A DNA stretch of 64,000 bases from Stutzerimonas stutzeri (GCF_024448715.1 NZ_JAMOHZ010000004.1:372001-436000), one strand, 5' to 3'; shown: positions 1-9,291, counted from the first letter of the stretch. Program-made: numbers and translations. Notes: a model not told the origin generated them from the sequence alone.

Positions 1-1080
1 ATTCTCTGGATGGCCTACGGCTACAGCCTGGCCTTTGACACCGCAGGCATGGAAGCAGGCGTCACCAACCTCAATTCTTTCGTCGGCGGACTCGGTCGTG
101 TCTTCCTCAGTGGCCTGACGCCCGACAGCCTTACCGGCACCGTGCCGGAAAGCGTCTTCATCACGTTCCAGATGACCTTCGCCATCATCACACCGGCGCT
201 GATCGTCGGGGCTTTCGCCGAACGCATGAAGTTCTCCGCAATGCTGGTGTTCATGGGCGTCTGGTTCACCCTGGTCTATGCGCCGATCGCGCATATGGTC
301 TGGGGCGGCGATGGTGGCCTGATGTGGGACTGGGGTGTACTCGACTTCGCTGGCGGCACCGTGGTGCATATCAACGCCGGTATTGCAGGCTTGGTGGCGT
401 GCATCGTGCTCGGCAAGCGCAAGGGCTTTCCGACCACGCCGATGGCGCCGCACAACCTGGGTCTGACGCTGGTCGGCGCGGCGATGCTGTGGATCGGCTG
501 GTTCGGCTTCAACGCCGGTTCCTCCCTCGGTGCTAATGGCACCGCCGGCATGGCCATGCTGGTCACGCAAATCGCCACTGCCGCTGCGGCCCTGGCCTGG
601 ATGTTCGCCGAGTGGCTGACCCACGGCAAACCCAGTGCGCTGGGCATCGCTTCCGGCGTTGTCGCTGGTCTGGTCGCTATTACGCCCGCCGCCGGCACTG
701 TCGGGCCGATGGGCGCGCTGATCATCGGTCTGGCTTCGGGTGTGATCTGCTTCTTCTGCGCTACCAGTTTGAAACGCAAGCTCGGTTATGACGATTCCCT
801 GGACGCCTTCGGCGTGCATGGTATCGGTGGCATCGTCGGTGCGCTGCTGACTGGTGTATTCGCGGCGCCCGCATTAGGCGGCTTCGGTGAGGTGGAGAAC
901 ATCGCGTTGCAGCTGTGGATTCAGCTCAAAGGCGTGCTCTTCACAGTCGTGTACACCGCCATTGTCACCTTCGTGATTCTCAAGGTGATCGACGTGGTAA
1001 TGGGGCTGCGGGTCAGCGAAGAAGAAGAAACCATCGGCCTCGATCTCAGCCTGCACAACGAGCGCGGCTACAACCTGTAA
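1..1080 (+). CDS. amtB: Ammonium transporter AmtB1 (5' end outside window)
   Basis: This is an inner-membrane channel of the Amt/Rh family that takes up ammonium. The reading frame is open from base 1, so the signal peptide and first helices lie outside the window and 359 codons remain. Both pore histidines are visible: GGTVVHINAG, equivalent to His168 of E. coli AmtB, and DAFGVHGIGG, equivalent to His318. The C-terminal tail has RVSEEEE, the conserved cytoplasmic tail that the PII protein GlnK docks on. A second amt gene follows after 78 bases with a hairpin between. In P. stutzeri a glnK-amtB1-amtB2 arrangement is known, so glnK is probably just upstream; this is inference. Expression is expected to be NtrC/sigma-54 dependent, but that promoter is not in view. 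Confidence 0.95.
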   Translation: MLWMAYGYSLAFDTAGMEAGVTNLNSFVGGLGRVFLSGLTPDSLTGTVPESVFITFQMTFAIITPALIVGAFAERMKFSAMLVFMGVWFTLVYAPIAHMVWGGDGGLMWDWGVLDFAGGTVVHINAGIAGLVACIVLGKRKGFPTTPMAPHNLGLTLVGAAMLWIGWFGFNAGSSLGANGTAGMAMLVTQIATAAAALAWMFAEWLTHGKPSALGIASGVVAGLVAITPAAGTVGPMGALIIGLASGVICFFCATSLKRKLGYDDSLDAFGVHGIGGIVGALLTGVFAAPALGGFGEVENIALQLWIQLKGVLFTVVYTAIVTFVILKVIDVVMGLRVSEEEETIGLDLSLHNERGYNL

Positions 1081-1090
1081 GCAACGGAGT

Positions 1091-1113
1091 GCGCCCGGAG
1101 CCAACCCGGGCGC
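1091..1113 (+). other. Intercistronic hairpin between the two amt genes
   Basis: A perfect 8-bp inverted repeat (GCGCCCGG / CCGGGCGC) with a 7-base loop lies in the 78-base gap between the two transporter genes. It is followed by CTTAACC rather than a T-tract, so it is not a clear terminator. It may stabilise the upstream message or reduce expression of the second gene. Confidence 0.5.
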
Positions 1114-1158
1114 CTTAACCGAACAGCGTCGCGAGGCGCTCGGCAAAAGGTGATAACA

Positions 1159-2412
1159 ATGGATAGCACAGCACTGATACCTGTTCAGTACGGACTCGAT
1201 ACGTTTTACTTCCTAATTTGCGGTGCGCTGGTGATGTGGATGGCGGCCGGCTTCTCTATGCTCGAGGCCGGTCTGGTTAGGGCGAAGAACACCGCCGAGA
1301 TTCTTACCAAGAACATCGTGCTCTATGCCGTGGCGTCGGTCATGTACCTGCTGATCGGCTACTACATCATGTATTCCAGCCCGGACGGCGCCATCCTGCC
1401 GAGCCTGGGATTCCTGATTGGTGACGAGAACGCTGTGGATGTGGTCGCCGCGGGTGGCGAGGATGCGCCTTACTACTCGGCGCGGGCGGACTTCTTCTTC
1501 CAGATCGTGTTTGCCGCGACCTGTATGTCGGTGGTGTCCGGCGCGGTTGCCGAGCGTATGAAACTCTGGGCCTTCATCGCTTTCGCGGTGGTAATGACCG
1601 GCTTCATCTACCCCGTACAGGGGTTCTGGAAATGGGGCGGCGGTTTCCTCGACGCAGCTGGCTTCCTCGACTTCGCCGGCTCCGGTCTGGTGCATATGGC
1701 AGGCGCGTCCGCGGCGCTGGCCGGCGTGCTGCTGCTAGGCCCGCGTAAGGGCAAGTACGGCCCGAACGGCCAGATCAACGCGATTCCTGGCGCCAATCTG
1801 CCGCTCGCAACCTTGGGTGCGCTCATTTTGTGGATGGGCTGGTTCGGCTTCAACGGCGGCTCGCAACTGAAGATGAGCACCATCGAAGACGCCAACGCGG
1901 TCGCCCAAGTGTTCACCAATACCAACATGGCTGCGGCCGGTGGATTGATCGCTGCGCTGATCACTGCGCGCCTGCTGTTCGGCAAGTCCGATCTGACCAT
2001 GATCCTCAACGGTGCATTGGCCGGCCTAGTGGCAATTACCGCCGAACCCTTGACTCCGAGCGCCCTGCAATCGGTATTGATTGGAGGCGTGGGTGGCGTA
2101 CTGGTGGTATTCAGCATCCTCGGGCTGGACAAGCTGAAGCTGGATGATCCGGTCGGTGCGATTTCGGTGCACGGCGTGGTGGGCATGTGGGGCCTGTTGG
2201 CGGTGCCGCTAACCAATGCCGATGCGTCCTTCGGCGCCCAGCTGCTGGGTCTGGTTTCGATCTTCGCCTGGGTATTCATCGCCAGCTTGATCGTCTGGAG
2301 CATCATCAAGGCAGTCATGGGCCTGCGGGTCAGTGAAGAAGAGGAATACGAGGGCGTAGACGTTGTCGAGTGCGGCCTCGAAGCCTATCCGGAATTCACC
2401 AGCAAGCGTTGA
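1159..2412 (+). CDS. amtB: Ammonium transporter AmtB2
   Basis: This is a second Amt-family ammonium channel, 417 residues from the ATG at 1159. A GTG nine bases upstream is in frame, but the AAAAGG ribosome binding site at 1145-1150 would overlap it, so the ATG is preferred. The first helix is followed by FSMLEAGLVRAKN, the Amt signature. Pore histidines are in SGLVHMAGAS and ISVHGVVGMW. The C-terminal tail again has RVSEEEE, suggesting control by PII. It is clearly diverged from the copy upstream, for example with a longer extracellular stretch around residues 75-110. It therefore looks like an old paralogue rather than a recent duplication. A strong terminator follows. Confidence 0.95.
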   Translation: MDSTALIPVQYGLDTFYFLICGALVMWMAAGFSMLEAGLVRAKNTAEILTKNIVLYAVASVMYLLIGYYIMYSSPDGAILPSLGFLIGDENAVDVVAAGGEDAPYYSARADFFFQIVFAATCMSVVSGAVAERMKLWAFIAFAVVMTGFIYPVQGFWKWGGGFLDAAGFLDFAGSGLVHMAGASAALAGVLLLGPRKGKYGPNGQINAIPGANLPLATLGALILWMGWFGFNGGSQLKMSTIEDANAVAQVFTNTNMAAAGGLIAALITARLLFGKSDLTMILNGALAGLVAITAEPLTPSALQSVLIGGVGGVLVVFSILGLDKLKLDDPVGAISVHGVVGMWGLLAVPLTNADASFGAQLLGLVSIFAWVFIASLIVWSIIKAVMGLRVSEEEEYEGVDVVECGLEAYPEFTSKR

Positions 2413-2428
2413 TTTACAACGTATCGAC

Positions 2429-2459
2429 AAGGGCGCCTACGGGCGCCCTTTGCTTTTTC
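2429..2459 (+). terminator. Rho-independent terminator after amtB2
   Basis: A 9-bp stem (AAGGGCGCC / GGCGCCCTT) with a TACG loop is followed by TGCTTTTTCT. It ends the amt transcript. Confidence 0.9.
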
Positions 2460-2509
2460 TGGCGCCGCGCTAGAATGCGCCCGTTCAGGTGTCGGGTGGA
2501 GCTGTCAGC

Positions 2510-2935
2510 ATGTGGCAACAGATCATGATCACGCTGCGTCCACGGCCGCGGGGCTTCCATCTGATAACCGACGAGTTGCTTGAACAACTGCCGGAACTGC
2601 AACAATGCCAGGCCGGTCTGTTACACCTGTGGTTACGCCATACATCGGCCTCGCTGACTGTTAACGAGAACGCCGACGGCGCGGTGCGACGCGACTTTGA
2701 AAAGTTTTTTAATCGCCTGGTGCCGCAAGGCCAGGGTGGTTACGAGCACGATTACGAAGGGCCGGACGATCTGCCGGCGCATTTCAAGGCGAGCCTGCTT
2801 GGTTGCCAGTTGAGTTTGCCGGTCAGCGAGGGGCGCCTGGCATTGGGAACCTGGCAGGGCATCTATCTGGGTGAGCACCGAGATCAAGGTGGTGCCAGAC
2901 AGGTCCTTGCCACGGTGCACGGGATGGTGAGTTGA
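2510..2935 (+). CDS. YjbQ family protein (UPF0047)
   Basis: This 141-residue protein belongs to the YjbQ/UPF0047 family. E. coli YjbQ has weak thiamine-phosphate synthase activity, and its physiological role is unsettled. Family hallmarks are the HTSASLTVNENAD stretch near residue 45, the NRLVP...YEHDYEGPDDLPAHFKAS segment in the middle, and GTWQGIYLGEHRD near the end. The conserved histidines and acidic residues are thought to form a metal site. The ATG at 2510 is preceded by GGAG at 2498-2501; an upstream in-frame GTG at 2489 lacks a binding site. The gene stands alone between the amt terminator and a large inverted repeat. Confidence 0.88.
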   Translation: MWQQIMITLRPRPRGFHLITDELLEQLPELQQCQAGLLHLWLRHTSASLTVNENADGAVRRDFEKFFNRLVPQGQGGYEHDYEGPDDLPAHFKASLLGCQLSLPVSEGRLALGTWQGIYLGEHRDQGGARQVLATVHGMVS

Positions 2936-2974
2936 TTTTTTTTGGCGATGGCGAACAAAGCACATCGCCGGGCT

Positions 2975-3028
2975 AGGGTCTGTTCCCGTTTCGTCGCGGC
3001 CGCTCGCAGCGAAACGGGAACAGACCCT
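2975..3028. repeat. Perfect 19-bp inverted repeat upstream of sutA
   Basis: The arms 2975-2993 (AGGGTCTGTTCCCGTTTCG) and 3010-3028 are exact reverse complements. They are separated by 16 bases that themselves contain GCGGCCGC. There is no T-tract. The element could be a small dispersed palindromic repeat, a strong transcript hairpin in the sutA leader, or an operator. Confidence 0.85.
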
Positions 3029-3062
3029 TAAACTTCCGCTTTGGCAAGGTATGAGGTTGAAC

Positions 3063-3395
3063 ATGAGCGACGAAGAATTAGAACAAGACGATCTGGACGT
3101 TAGCGACGAGGAGGAGGGCGAGGAGCTGGCCGCCGCCGATGACGGCGACGACATTGCCGACGACGAGGGGACCGACAGCGAGCGCGCGACCCCGACGACC
3201 AAGAAGGCCAAGGCTAAGGCCGCGGTCGTTGAAGAATTGCCAAGCCTGGAAGCCAAGCAGCGGGAACGCGACGAGCTGGCGCGCGCCATGGAAGAGTTCC
3301 TGTCGCGTGGTGGACGCGTGCAGGAAGTCGAACCAAACGTGGTGGCCGATCCGCCGAAAAAGCCTGATAGCAAATACGGCAGCCGGCCTATCTGA
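3063..3395 (+). CDS. sutA: Transcriptional regulator SutA
   Basis: This 110-residue protein matches SutA, a small RNA-polymerase-binding regulator described in P. aeruginosa that raises rRNA and housekeeping transcription during slow growth. The first about 45 residues are extremely acidic (runs of D and E) and expected to be disordered. A basic linker (KKAKAKA) follows, then a helix with EAKQRERDELARAMEEFL. The tail PPKKPDSKYGSRPI is conserved in my memory of the family. The ATG at 3063 has GAGG six bases upstream; an in-frame ATG at 3051 lies on top of that site and is rejected. The neighbourhood (amtB on one side, HAD-xerC-dapF-lysA on the other) agrees with P. aeruginosa. Confidence 0.88.
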   Translation: MSDEELEQDDLDVSDEEEGEELAAADDGDDIADDEGTDSERATPTTKKAKAKAAVVEELPSLEAKQRERDELARAMEEFLSRGGRVQEVEPNVVADPPKKPDSKYGSRPI

Positions 3396-3523
3396 CTCAG
3401 ATAAACCGCAAGAGGCTGAAAAGGCACGAGAAAACCGCGTCACGCTCGTAGCAGGTAGTTTTAAACGCCCTGCTAGAGGCCCGAGCGACCGCCCAGATCT
3501 GCTTGCTTTGGCCTACCACAGCG

Positions 3524-3555
3524 AAGCCCAATACCAGACGGTGTTGGGCTTTGTC
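3524..3555 (+). terminator. Possible terminator between sutA and the HAD gene
   Basis: An 8-bp stem (AAGCCCAA / TTGGGCTT at 3524-3531 and 3544-3551) is followed by only a short T run (TTTGTCGT). It lies in the 180-base gap between convergent genes and could serve either strand weakly. Confidence 0.45.
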
Positions 3556-3575
3556 GTATCTGCGATTCGTTAACC

Positions 3576-4271
3576 TTATTGCCAGCGGGCCAGCAACGTC
3601 GGGAGCTCTGAAAGGCTGCGGATTTCCGCGTCTGGCTGGCCTTCATGCTGCCACGGCGCTCTGCCAGGATTGAACCAGATGGCCCGGACGCCGGCCCGCT
3701 GTGCCCCACCGATATCGTCATCAGGGTGATCACCGATATGCACGGCGTGCTCGGCGCTCACGCCCGCGCGGCTGAGCGCTTCCTGGAAAGGTCGCGGGTC
3801 CGGCTTGCCGATGCCCAGCTCTTCGGCGCAAAGGGTGAACTGGAAATAGTCGGCCAGGCCCAGGCGGCGGATGTCGGCATTGCCGTTGGTCAGCACGCCG
3901 AGCGTGTAGCGGTTGGCCAAGTGTTCCAGCGTCGGGTGAACGTCGGGAAAGAGGTCGATAGCGTGGCGGGCTTCGAGAAAGACCTCGAATGCCTGGTCGG
4001 CGATGTCCTGCGCTTCGCCGCCTGGATAACCGGCGTCATGCAACGCATGAAAGAGGATGCGTCGGCGCAGTTCGCTGATGCGGTGCTTCAGTCCTGGCTC
4101 GGACTCGACCAGCATGAGCCGGATCGCGGCCAGCGATTCGACCGGAAAGTCGCCCAGACGCGGTGCATGCTGGCCGAGCCAATCTCGCAGGCGGATTTCG
4201 GCACTATGAATGACCGGGCCGACATCCCACAGCGTGTCATCGAGGTCGAAGGTGATCAGCTGAATGCTCAT
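3576..4271 (-). CDS. HAD-superfamily hydrolase (YigB-like)
   Basis: This is a 231-residue soluble phosphatase of the haloacid dehalogenase superfamily. Motif I is FDLDDTLWD (nucleophile Asp9, acid/base Asp11), motif II is VLTNGN in the middle, and motif III/IV is GKPDPRPF followed by [17 protein letters not shown]. The order and length resemble E. coli YigB, which dephosphorylates a riboflavin intermediate and also sits next to xerC. The substrate cannot be proven from sequence. The start overlaps the stop of xerC by ATGA, so translation is probably coupled. It is the last gene of the lptM-lysA-dapF-DUF484-xerC operon. Confidence 0.88.
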   Translation of the reverse strand: MSIQLITFDLDDTLWDVGPVIHSAEIRLRDWLGQHAPRLGDFPVESLAAIRLMLVESEPGLKHRISELRRRILFHALHDAGYPGGEAQDIADQAFEVFLEARHAIDLFPDVHPTLEHLANRYTLGVLTNGNADIRRLGLADYFQFTLCAEELGIGKPDPRPFQEALSRAGVSAEHAVHIGDHPDDDIGGAQRAGVRAIWFNPGRAPWQHEGQPDAEIRSLSELPTLLARWQ

Positions 4272-5167
4272 GGGTCACTGTCTCGCTTACGTTTGGCGCG
4301 CGGGTGCGCCTGGTCATAGACCTTGGCCAAATGCTGGAAATCCAGATGGGTGTAGATCTGCGTGGTGCCGATGTCAGCGTGACCCAGCAGCTCCTGCACC
4401 GAGCGCAGGTCTTGCGACGATTCGAGCATGTGGCTAGCGAAGCTATGCCTGAGCATATGCGGGTGCAGGTGCTGTCCGAGTTCGCGCACGCCCGCCTGGC
4501 GTACCCGCAGTTGCACCGCGCGTGCACCGAGGCGGCGACCCTGCTGGCTGACGAACACGGCAGCATCGACGGGATTGCTCAACGCTCGCAGCGGCAGCCA
4601 GGCCTGCAGCGCCTCGCGCGCCTTGCGTCCGACAGGCAGCACGCGTTCCTTGTTGCCTTTGCCGCGGACCTGAACCAGGCCGGCCGGCAAATCGAGCTGA
4701 TCGAGATTCAGGCCGACCAGCTCGGCCAGGCGCAACCCGGACGAATAGAACAGCTCGAGCATGGCTTGATCGCGATGGCCGATGAAATCGTCCTCGACAC
4801 CGCCGTCGAGCAGCTGCATTGCCCGGTCGGTATCGAGCAGCCGCGGCAGGCGCTTTTCACCCCTGGGCGCGGAGATACCGGCGGCCGGATCATGGGTGCA
4901 GCGACCTTCCTGGTTGAGATAGCGGTATAAGCCGCGCAGCGACGAAAGCAGGCGCGCCAGGCTGCGGCTGGATTGGCTCTGGCGATGCTGTTCGGCGATG
5001 AGTTGACGGATATGGACGCTTTTCAGCTCGGACCATTGCCCCAGATGCTGCTTCTGGCAATAGTCCATCACCTTGATCAGGTCGCGCCGATATCCGTCGA
5101 GCGTATGCGGCGACATCTGCCGCTCGTTGCGCAGATGTTGGAAATAGGCGTCGAGATCGGTTTGCAC
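4268..5167 (-). CDS. xerC: Site-specific tyrosine recombinase XerC
   Basis: XerC works with XerD at the dif site to resolve chromosome dimers before cell division. The 299-residue protein has the N-terminal SAM-like core-binding domain (residues about 1-85) and the C-terminal catalytic domain. Catalytic residues are visible: Arg in [12 protein letters not shown], Lys in [35 protein letters not shown] with the nucleophilic Tyr near the end. The domain order and length are normal. The gene follows the DUF484 gene by 39 bases and overlaps the HAD gene by four bases. The same order (dapF, DUF484, xerC, HAD) occurs in enterobacteria and pseudomonads. Confidence 0.95.
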   Translation of the reverse strand: MQTDLDAYFQHLRNERQMSPHTLDGYRRDLIKVMDYCQKQHLGQWSELKSVHIRQLIAEQHRQSQSSRSLARLLSSLRGLYRYLNQEGRCTHDPAAGISAPRGEKRLPRLLDTDRAMQLLDGGVEDDFIGHRDQAMLELFYSSGLRLAELVGLNLDQLDLPAGLVQVRGKGNKERVLPVGRKAREALQAWLPLRALSNPVDAAVFVSQQGRRLGARAVQLRVRQAGVRELGQHLHPHMLRHSFASHMLESSQDLRSVQELLGHADIGTTQIYTHLDFQHLAKVYDQAHPRAKRKRDSDP

Positions 5168-5206
5168 GAAAGTTCCCAGGGTCGCTGAAGCAGCTTCCGA
5201 CTGCTC

Positions 5207-5902
5207 TTAACGTACCGAACGCAGCGGCGCAGAGTGGTGCGGAAGGACCCGAGTCAGCACTTCGGCGATATAGCTTAGGAACAGCGTGCCCAGCGAGCTC
5301 TTGTAGTGCTGTGGATCCTTGCTGCCGATCGCCAGAATGCCTTGCTGCTGATTGAGCGCGACCACTGCAGCCGAGCCGATACCTCCGCTGTCTTCTTCGC
5401 CGAACAGGAATGCCAGTTCATGCGGGCGCAACACACCGCAGATTGTCTTGCCGCCACCGAGCAGTCCGCCGATGGCTTGTTGTGCTTCGGCGCTGGTGAC
5501 GCTGCGGCCGACTGGCAAAGGCGATTCGCTGAACAGGATCAGGCTGACATAAGGCACCTGGAACTCGTGCCGCAGGCTTTCGTCCACCGCGCCAATAATC
5601 TCTTCCAGGCTATTGGCATCCAACAGATCGAGGACCAGCCGGCGAGTCTTGTCGAACAGCCTGTCGTTATCGCGGGCCACATCCATCAGTTGCGACAGAC
5701 GGTGGCGCATCTCGATGTTGCGTTCACGCAGCAGTTTCACTTGCCGCTCGACCAGCGACACGGCGCCACCGGGCAGATGCGGGATACGCAACTCGGGGAT
5801 CAACTCGTCGTGATCGACAAAGAATTCCGGATGGGCGCGCAAGTAGGCGGCGACGGTTTCGGCGTCCGGCAATTGCGGCTTGTCCTGGTTTTGCTCGGTC
5901 AT
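5207..5902 (-). CDS. DUF484 family protein
   Basis: This 231-residue cytoplasmic protein belongs to the DUF484 family, whose structure is a GAF-like fold; the ligand and role are unknown. The N-terminal part is helical ([22 protein letters not shown]), a coiled-coil linker follows ([20 protein letters not shown]), and the GAF-like domain occupies about residues 85-225, including [21 protein letters not shown]. The ATG at 5902 overlaps the stop of dapF by ATGA. A longer reading of the frame to 6076 would overlap most of the dapF end and is not credible. Its constant place between dapF and xerC suggests a link to cell-wall precursor supply or division, which is inference. Confidence 0.88.
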   Translation of the reverse strand: MTEQNQDKPQLPDAETVAAYLRAHPEFFVDHDELIPELRIPHLPGGAVSLVERQVKLLRERNIEMRHRLSQLMDVARDNDRLFDKTRRLVLDLLDANSLEEIIGAVDESLRHEFQVPYVSLILFSESPLPVGRSVTSAEAQQAIGGLLGGGKTICGVLRPHELAFLFGEEDSGGIGSAAVVALNQQQGILAIGSKDPQHYKSSLGTLFLSYIAEVLTRVLPHHSAPLRSVR

Positions 5903-6729
5903 AGGCGAACCTGTCCTTCGAAAACGCGAACGGCGGGGCCGGTCATCATAACGGGCTGCCCTGGCCCTGCCCATTCGATGGATAGACGGCCACCTGGAAG
6001 ATCGATCTGCACGGGAGAATCCATCCAGCCCTGGCGAATCGCGGCGACAGCAGCCGCGCAAGCGCCGGTGCCGCAAGCTTGGGTCTCACCCGCGCCGCGT
6101 TCCCATACGCGCAGCTTCGCGTGCTGGCGATCGACGATCTGGATGAAGCCGGCATTGACCCGCTGGGGGAAGCGTGGATGGTGCTCGATCTTCGGTCCGA
6201 GCACCTGCACCGGTGCGTTGTCGATGTCATCCACACGCAGCACGGAATGCGGGTTGCCCATGGAGATCGCAGCGATATCCAGCTTCTGCCCTTCAACTTC
6301 TAACGGGTAGCTCAGGGCTTCGCTGTCGGCCTGGAAGGGAATCTCGGCAGGCACCAGTCGTGGTGGGCCCATGTCGACACCGATCTGCCCGTCCGGGCGG
6401 ATGTCCAGTTCGATGATTCCGCCCTTGGTCTCGACGCGAATTTGCCGCTTCATGGTCAGGCGCTTGTCCAGCACGAAACGCGCGAAGCAACGTGCACCGT
6501 TGCCGCACTGCTCCACTTCGGAACCGTCGGAATTGAAGATGCGGTAGCGGAAGTCCACGTCGGGATTGTGCGGCGGCTCAACCAGCAACAGCTGATCGAA
6601 GCCCACGCCTGTGTGCCGATCACCCCACTGCTTGGCGTGCTTGGGCTGGATGTGCGCGTGCTGGCTGATCAGGTCGATGACCATGAAATCGTTGCCCAGG
6701 CCGTGCATCTTGGTAAAACGCAAAAGCAT
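5899..6729 (-). CDS. dapF: Diaminopimelate epimerase
   Basis: DapF converts LL- to meso-diaminopimelate, the precursor of both lysine and peptidoglycan cross-links. At 276 residues it has the normal length. Both active-site cysteines are present, in CGNGARCFA near residue 73 and ACGTGACAA near residue 217. The N-terminus [15 protein letters not shown] is the family signature and fixes the ATG at 6729; a longer open frame to 6840 is an artefact. The start lies ten bases after the lysA stop, with GAGG overlapping that stop. It is encoded with lysA, the next enzyme of the pathway. Confidence 0.97.
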   Translation of the reverse strand: MLLRFTKMHGLGNDFMVIDLISQHAHIQPKHAKQWGDRHTGVGFDQLLLVEPPHNPDVDFRYRIFNSDGSEVEQCGNGARCFARFVLDKRLTMKRQIRVETKGGIIELDIRPDGQIGVDMGPPRLVPAEIPFQADSEALSYPLEVEGQKLDIAAISMGNPHSVLRVDDIDNAPVQVLGPKIEHHPRFPQRVNAGFIQIVDRQHAKLRVWERGAGETQACGTGACAAAVAAIRQGWMDSPVQIDLPGGRLSIEWAGPGQPVMMTGPAVRVFEGQVRL

Positions 6730-6739
6730 CGTCGTGGCC

Positions 6740-7987
6740 TCAGGCAGGCAGCAGGCTTTCGCCGGCGTATAGCTCCTGCACGCTTTCGCGGCGGCGCACT
6801 TCGTAGGCTTCGTCGCCATCCACCAGCACCTCGGCGGCACGGCCGCGGGTGTTGTAGTTGGAGCTCATGACGAATCCGTAGGCACCGGCCGAACGCACCG
6901 CCAGCAGATCGCCTTCGGCCAAGGTCAACGGGCGCTCCTTGGCGAGGAAGTCGCCGGTCTCGCAGATCGGCCCAACGATGTCGTAATGGCGCGCCTCGCC
7001 TTCGCGGGGCTGCACCGGTACGACGTCCATCCAGGCCTGATACAGCGCCGGGCGGATCAGGTCGTTCATTGCAGCATCGACGATGGCGAAATCCTTGTGT
7101 TCGGTGTGCTTGAGGTATTCCACGCGGGTCAGCAACAGGCCGGCGTTGGCGACGATGGACCGGCCCGGCTCGAAGACCAGCGCCAGGTCGCGTCCGTCGA
7201 TGCGCTTGCGCACTGCCTGGATATAGTCGCCCGCCAACGGCGGCTGCTCTTCGCGATAGCGCACGCCGAGACCGCCGCCCAGATCTAGATGACGAATCTG
7301 GATACCGCGCACGGCGAGGCGATCGATCAGCGCCAGCAGACGGTCGAGCGCATCGAGGAACGGCGGCAGGGTGGTGAGCTGCGAGCCGATGTGGCAATCC
7401 ACGCCAACGACTTGGAGGTTGCACAGCTCGTGGGCGCGGGCATAAACCTCTTCCGCCTCAGCAATAGCGATGCCGAACTTGTTTTCCTTGAGCCCGGTGG
7501 AAATGTACGGGTGCGTTCCGGCATCGACATCGGGATTGACCCGCAGCGACACCGGCGCAATCGCACCAAGCTCGGCCGCGACCTGTTGCAGGCGCTCGAG
7601 CTCCTCAGTGGACTCGACGTTAAAGCAGTGCACGCCGACTTCCAGCGCACGGCGCATGTCATCACGCGTTTTGCCGACGCCGGAAAAGACGATGCGCTCA
7701 GGCACACCGCCCGCGGCGAGAACACGCTCGAGCTCGCCACGCGAAACGATGTCGAAACCGGCGCCCAGGCGTGCCAGCACGTTCAGCACACCGAGGTTCG
7801 AGTTCGCCTTGACCGCAAAACAGACCAGATGCGGCATGCCTTGCAGGGCATCGGCATAGGCGCGGTACTGGGCCTCGATATGCGCGCGCGAATAGACGTA
7901 GGTAGGGGTGCCGAAGCGTTGCGCGAGGGCGGGCAGCGCCACGCCCTCCGCGAAGAGTTGACCGTCGCGGTACGAGAAGGCCTCCAT
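6740..7987 (-). CDS. lysA: Diaminopimelate decarboxylase
   Basis: LysA decarboxylates meso-diaminopimelate to L-lysine, the last step of lysine synthesis, using pyridoxal phosphate. The 415-residue protein is a fold-III enzyme. The PLP lysine is in CFAVKANSN near residue 60, the phosphate-binding glycines are in LDLGGGLGV, and the C-terminal barrel contains ICETGDFLA with a catalytic cysteine from the partner subunit. The ATG at 7987 is preceded by AGGAGG at seven bases, the strongest ribosome binding site in the operon. Upstream, with a 12-base gap, is the small lipoprotein gene lptM; downstream is dapF. Confidence 0.97.
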   Translation of the reverse strand: MEAFSYRDGQLFAEGVALPALAQRFGTPTYVYSRAHIEAQYRAYADALQGMPHLVCFAVKANSNLGVLNVLARLGAGFDIVSRGELERVLAAGGVPERIVFSGVGKTRDDMRRALEVGVHCFNVESTEELERLQQVAAELGAIAPVSLRVNPDVDAGTHPYISTGLKENKFGIAIAEAEEVYARAHELCNLQVVGVDCHIGSQLTTLPPFLDALDRLLALIDRLAVRGIQIRHLDLGGGLGVRYREEQPPLAGDYIQAVRKRIDGRDLALVFEPGRSIVANAGLLLTRVEYLKHTEHKDFAIVDAAMNDLIRPALYQAWMDVVPVQPREGEARHYDIVGPICETGDFLAKERPLTLAEGDLLAVRSAGAYGFVMSSNYNTRGRAAEVLVDGDEAYEVRRRESVQELYAGESLLPA

Positions 7988-7999
7988 AGAATGCCTCCT

Positions 8000-8140
8000 T
8001 TACAGTTCGAAACGGTCTTTGGAACGTTCTTTGGCGGTTGCGTCGTCGTCCGGCAGGTAAAGCGGGCCTTTCTGGCCGCAGCCGCTGAGTACGGAAGCGA
8101 GAACCGCAAGTGCGATGAGTGGAAGCAGCAGACGCTTCAT
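8000..8140 (-). CDS. lptM: Small LPS-assembly lipoprotein LptM (YifL-like)
   Basis: This is a 46-residue lipoprotein. The signal peptide [15 protein letters not shown] is followed by the lipobox LSGC, so lipidation is expected at Cys21. The next residues GQKGPLYLP are the LptM (formerly YifL) signature. In E. coli LptM joins the LptD-LptE translocon and assists its disulfide maturation. The ATG at 8140 puts the lipobox at the right distance; a longer frame to 8185 would bury the signal peptide. It begins the lysA operon, an arrangement also found in other pseudomonads. Confidence 0.88.
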   Translation of the reverse strand: MKRLLLPLIALAVLASVLSGCGQKGPLYLPDDDATAKERSKDRFEL

Positions 8141-8340
8141 GGGGGTGCAATCCTTAAAAATCGATGGCCGGAGTATACCCAGCACCCAGCGGATTGCCTA
8201 TGTGGCCGCGCTGGTCGGCGATTTTGAAGCGTCGTTGGGCTGGCAGTCGCTCGCTAGACGCGGCGGTGCCCTGCTAAGCTCGCCAGCATCGCCGGCCGGC
8301 CCGTGGCGCCGCCGTACCACCCGTACCGAGGAAACGATTC

Positions 8341-8673
8341 ATGAGTCTGAGCGAAGCGCGCTTTCACGATCTTGTCGACGCTGTGCAGGAAGAAATCGAA
8401 GATGTGTTCGACCACAGCGGCATGGATGTCGATCTGGAAAATTCCGGCGGCGTCCTCACCGTGCGTTTCGAGAACGGCACCCAGCTGATCTTCAGCCGTC
8501 AGCCGCCTTTGCGTCAGCTCTGGGTAGCAGCGCGCTCGGGTGGGTTTCACTTCGACTACGACGAAGCCGCCTCGCTGTGGATTTGCGACGCCAACGATGA
8601 GCGCTTGGGTGAGCTGTTGGCCAGGGCCACGCAGGAGCAGGGCGGCGAAGCGCTCGATTTCGAGGATCTTTGA
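8341..8673 (+). CDS. cyaY: Frataxin homologue CyaY
   Basis: CyaY is a small iron-binding protein that regulates iron-sulfur cluster assembly by binding the cysteine desulfurase IscS. The 110-residue protein starts with an acidic helix (FHDLVDAVQEEIEDVFD), the putative iron-binding face. The beta-sheet follows: DVDLENSGGVLTVRFENGT, then QLWVAARSGGFHF. The start has GAGGAA upstream. It is divergent from the lptM-lysA operon across a 200-base gap, as in P. aeruginosa, and is closed by a strong terminator. Confidence 0.95.
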   Translation: MSLSEARFHDLVDAVQEEIEDVFDHSGMDVDLENSGGVLTVRFENGTQLIFSRQPPLRQLWVAARSGGFHFDYDEAASLWICDANDERLGELLARATQEQGGEALDFEDL

Positions 8674-8767
8674 GACAAGCCTGACGGGCCCCAGCTATTA
8701 GGCGATTGAGATGTAGTACTGCGTCGCTTGCTTATTTAATGAGCTGTGATAGGGTCCACTTCAGGTT

Positions 8768-8806
8768 AAAAAACCCCGCCTTCGGGCGGGGTTTTGCTTT
8801 TTTTGT
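8768..8806 (+). terminator. Rho-independent terminator after cyaY
   Basis: A GC-rich stem (AAAACCCCGCC / GGCGGGGTTTT) with a tight TTCG loop is followed by GCTTTTTTTG. It lies between cyaY and rnk and separates them into distinct transcripts. Confidence 0.92.
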
Positions 8807-8838
8807 CATTCGAATTTTACAGGAGCTCACCAGGACCC

Positions 8839-9246
8839 ATGACCAGCGCACCGCTCATCATCATCACCCAACCCGATCTGCAGCGGCTTGAGCGATTGCT
8901 CGACAGTCTGGCTGACTACGGTCCGGCTGCTGAGGCGCTCGAGGACGAGTTGTCCCGCGCCCAGGTGGTCGAGCGTAGCGAGCTGCCTGCCGGCGTGGTG
9001 TCCATGAACTCCCGCGTCCATTGCCTGGATGAAGGCAGTGGCAAGGATTATCACTTGACGCTGGTCTTTCCTCAGGACGCTGGCAAAGAGGGCACTGTCT
9101 CAGTGCTTGCACCGGTCGGCAGTGCGCTGTTGGGCATGAGCGTCGGTCAGCACATCGACTGGCCGACACCGGGTGGCAAGGTGCTCAAGCTGACCCTGCT
9201 CGCGGTCGAATATCAGCCGGAAGCGGCGGGTGATGTCAACCTGTAG
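8839..9246 (+). CDS. rnk: Nucleoside diphosphate kinase regulator Rnk
   Basis: Rnk is a GreA/GreB-like protein that binds RNA polymerase; in E. coli and P. aeruginosa it influences nucleoside diphosphate kinase levels and, through them, alginate. The 135-residue protein has a short N-terminal coiled coil (LQRLERLLDSL...AAEALEDELSRA) and a C-terminal FKBP-like domain with VSMNSRVHCLD and VGSALLGMSVGQHIDWPTPGG. The ATG at 8839 is used; the frame is open upstream but without family similarity. It converges on cyaA. Confidence 0.93.
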   Translation: MTSAPLIIITQPDLQRLERLLDSLADYGPAAEALEDELSRAQVVERSELPAGVVSMNSRVHCLDEGSGKDYHLTLVFPQDAGKEGTVSVLAPVGSALLGMSVGQHIDWPTPGGKVLKLTLLAVEYQPEAAGDVNL

Positions 9247-9291
9247 CGAGCTTGCGCGACGCCTTTGCGAATATGTCGGCGCCGCGTTTCG

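Noticed and set aside
8674-8806. A small RNA gene between cyaY and rnk ending at the terminator
   Set aside because: The possible -35 and -10 boxes are 21 bases apart; the terminator is better explained as the end of cyaY.
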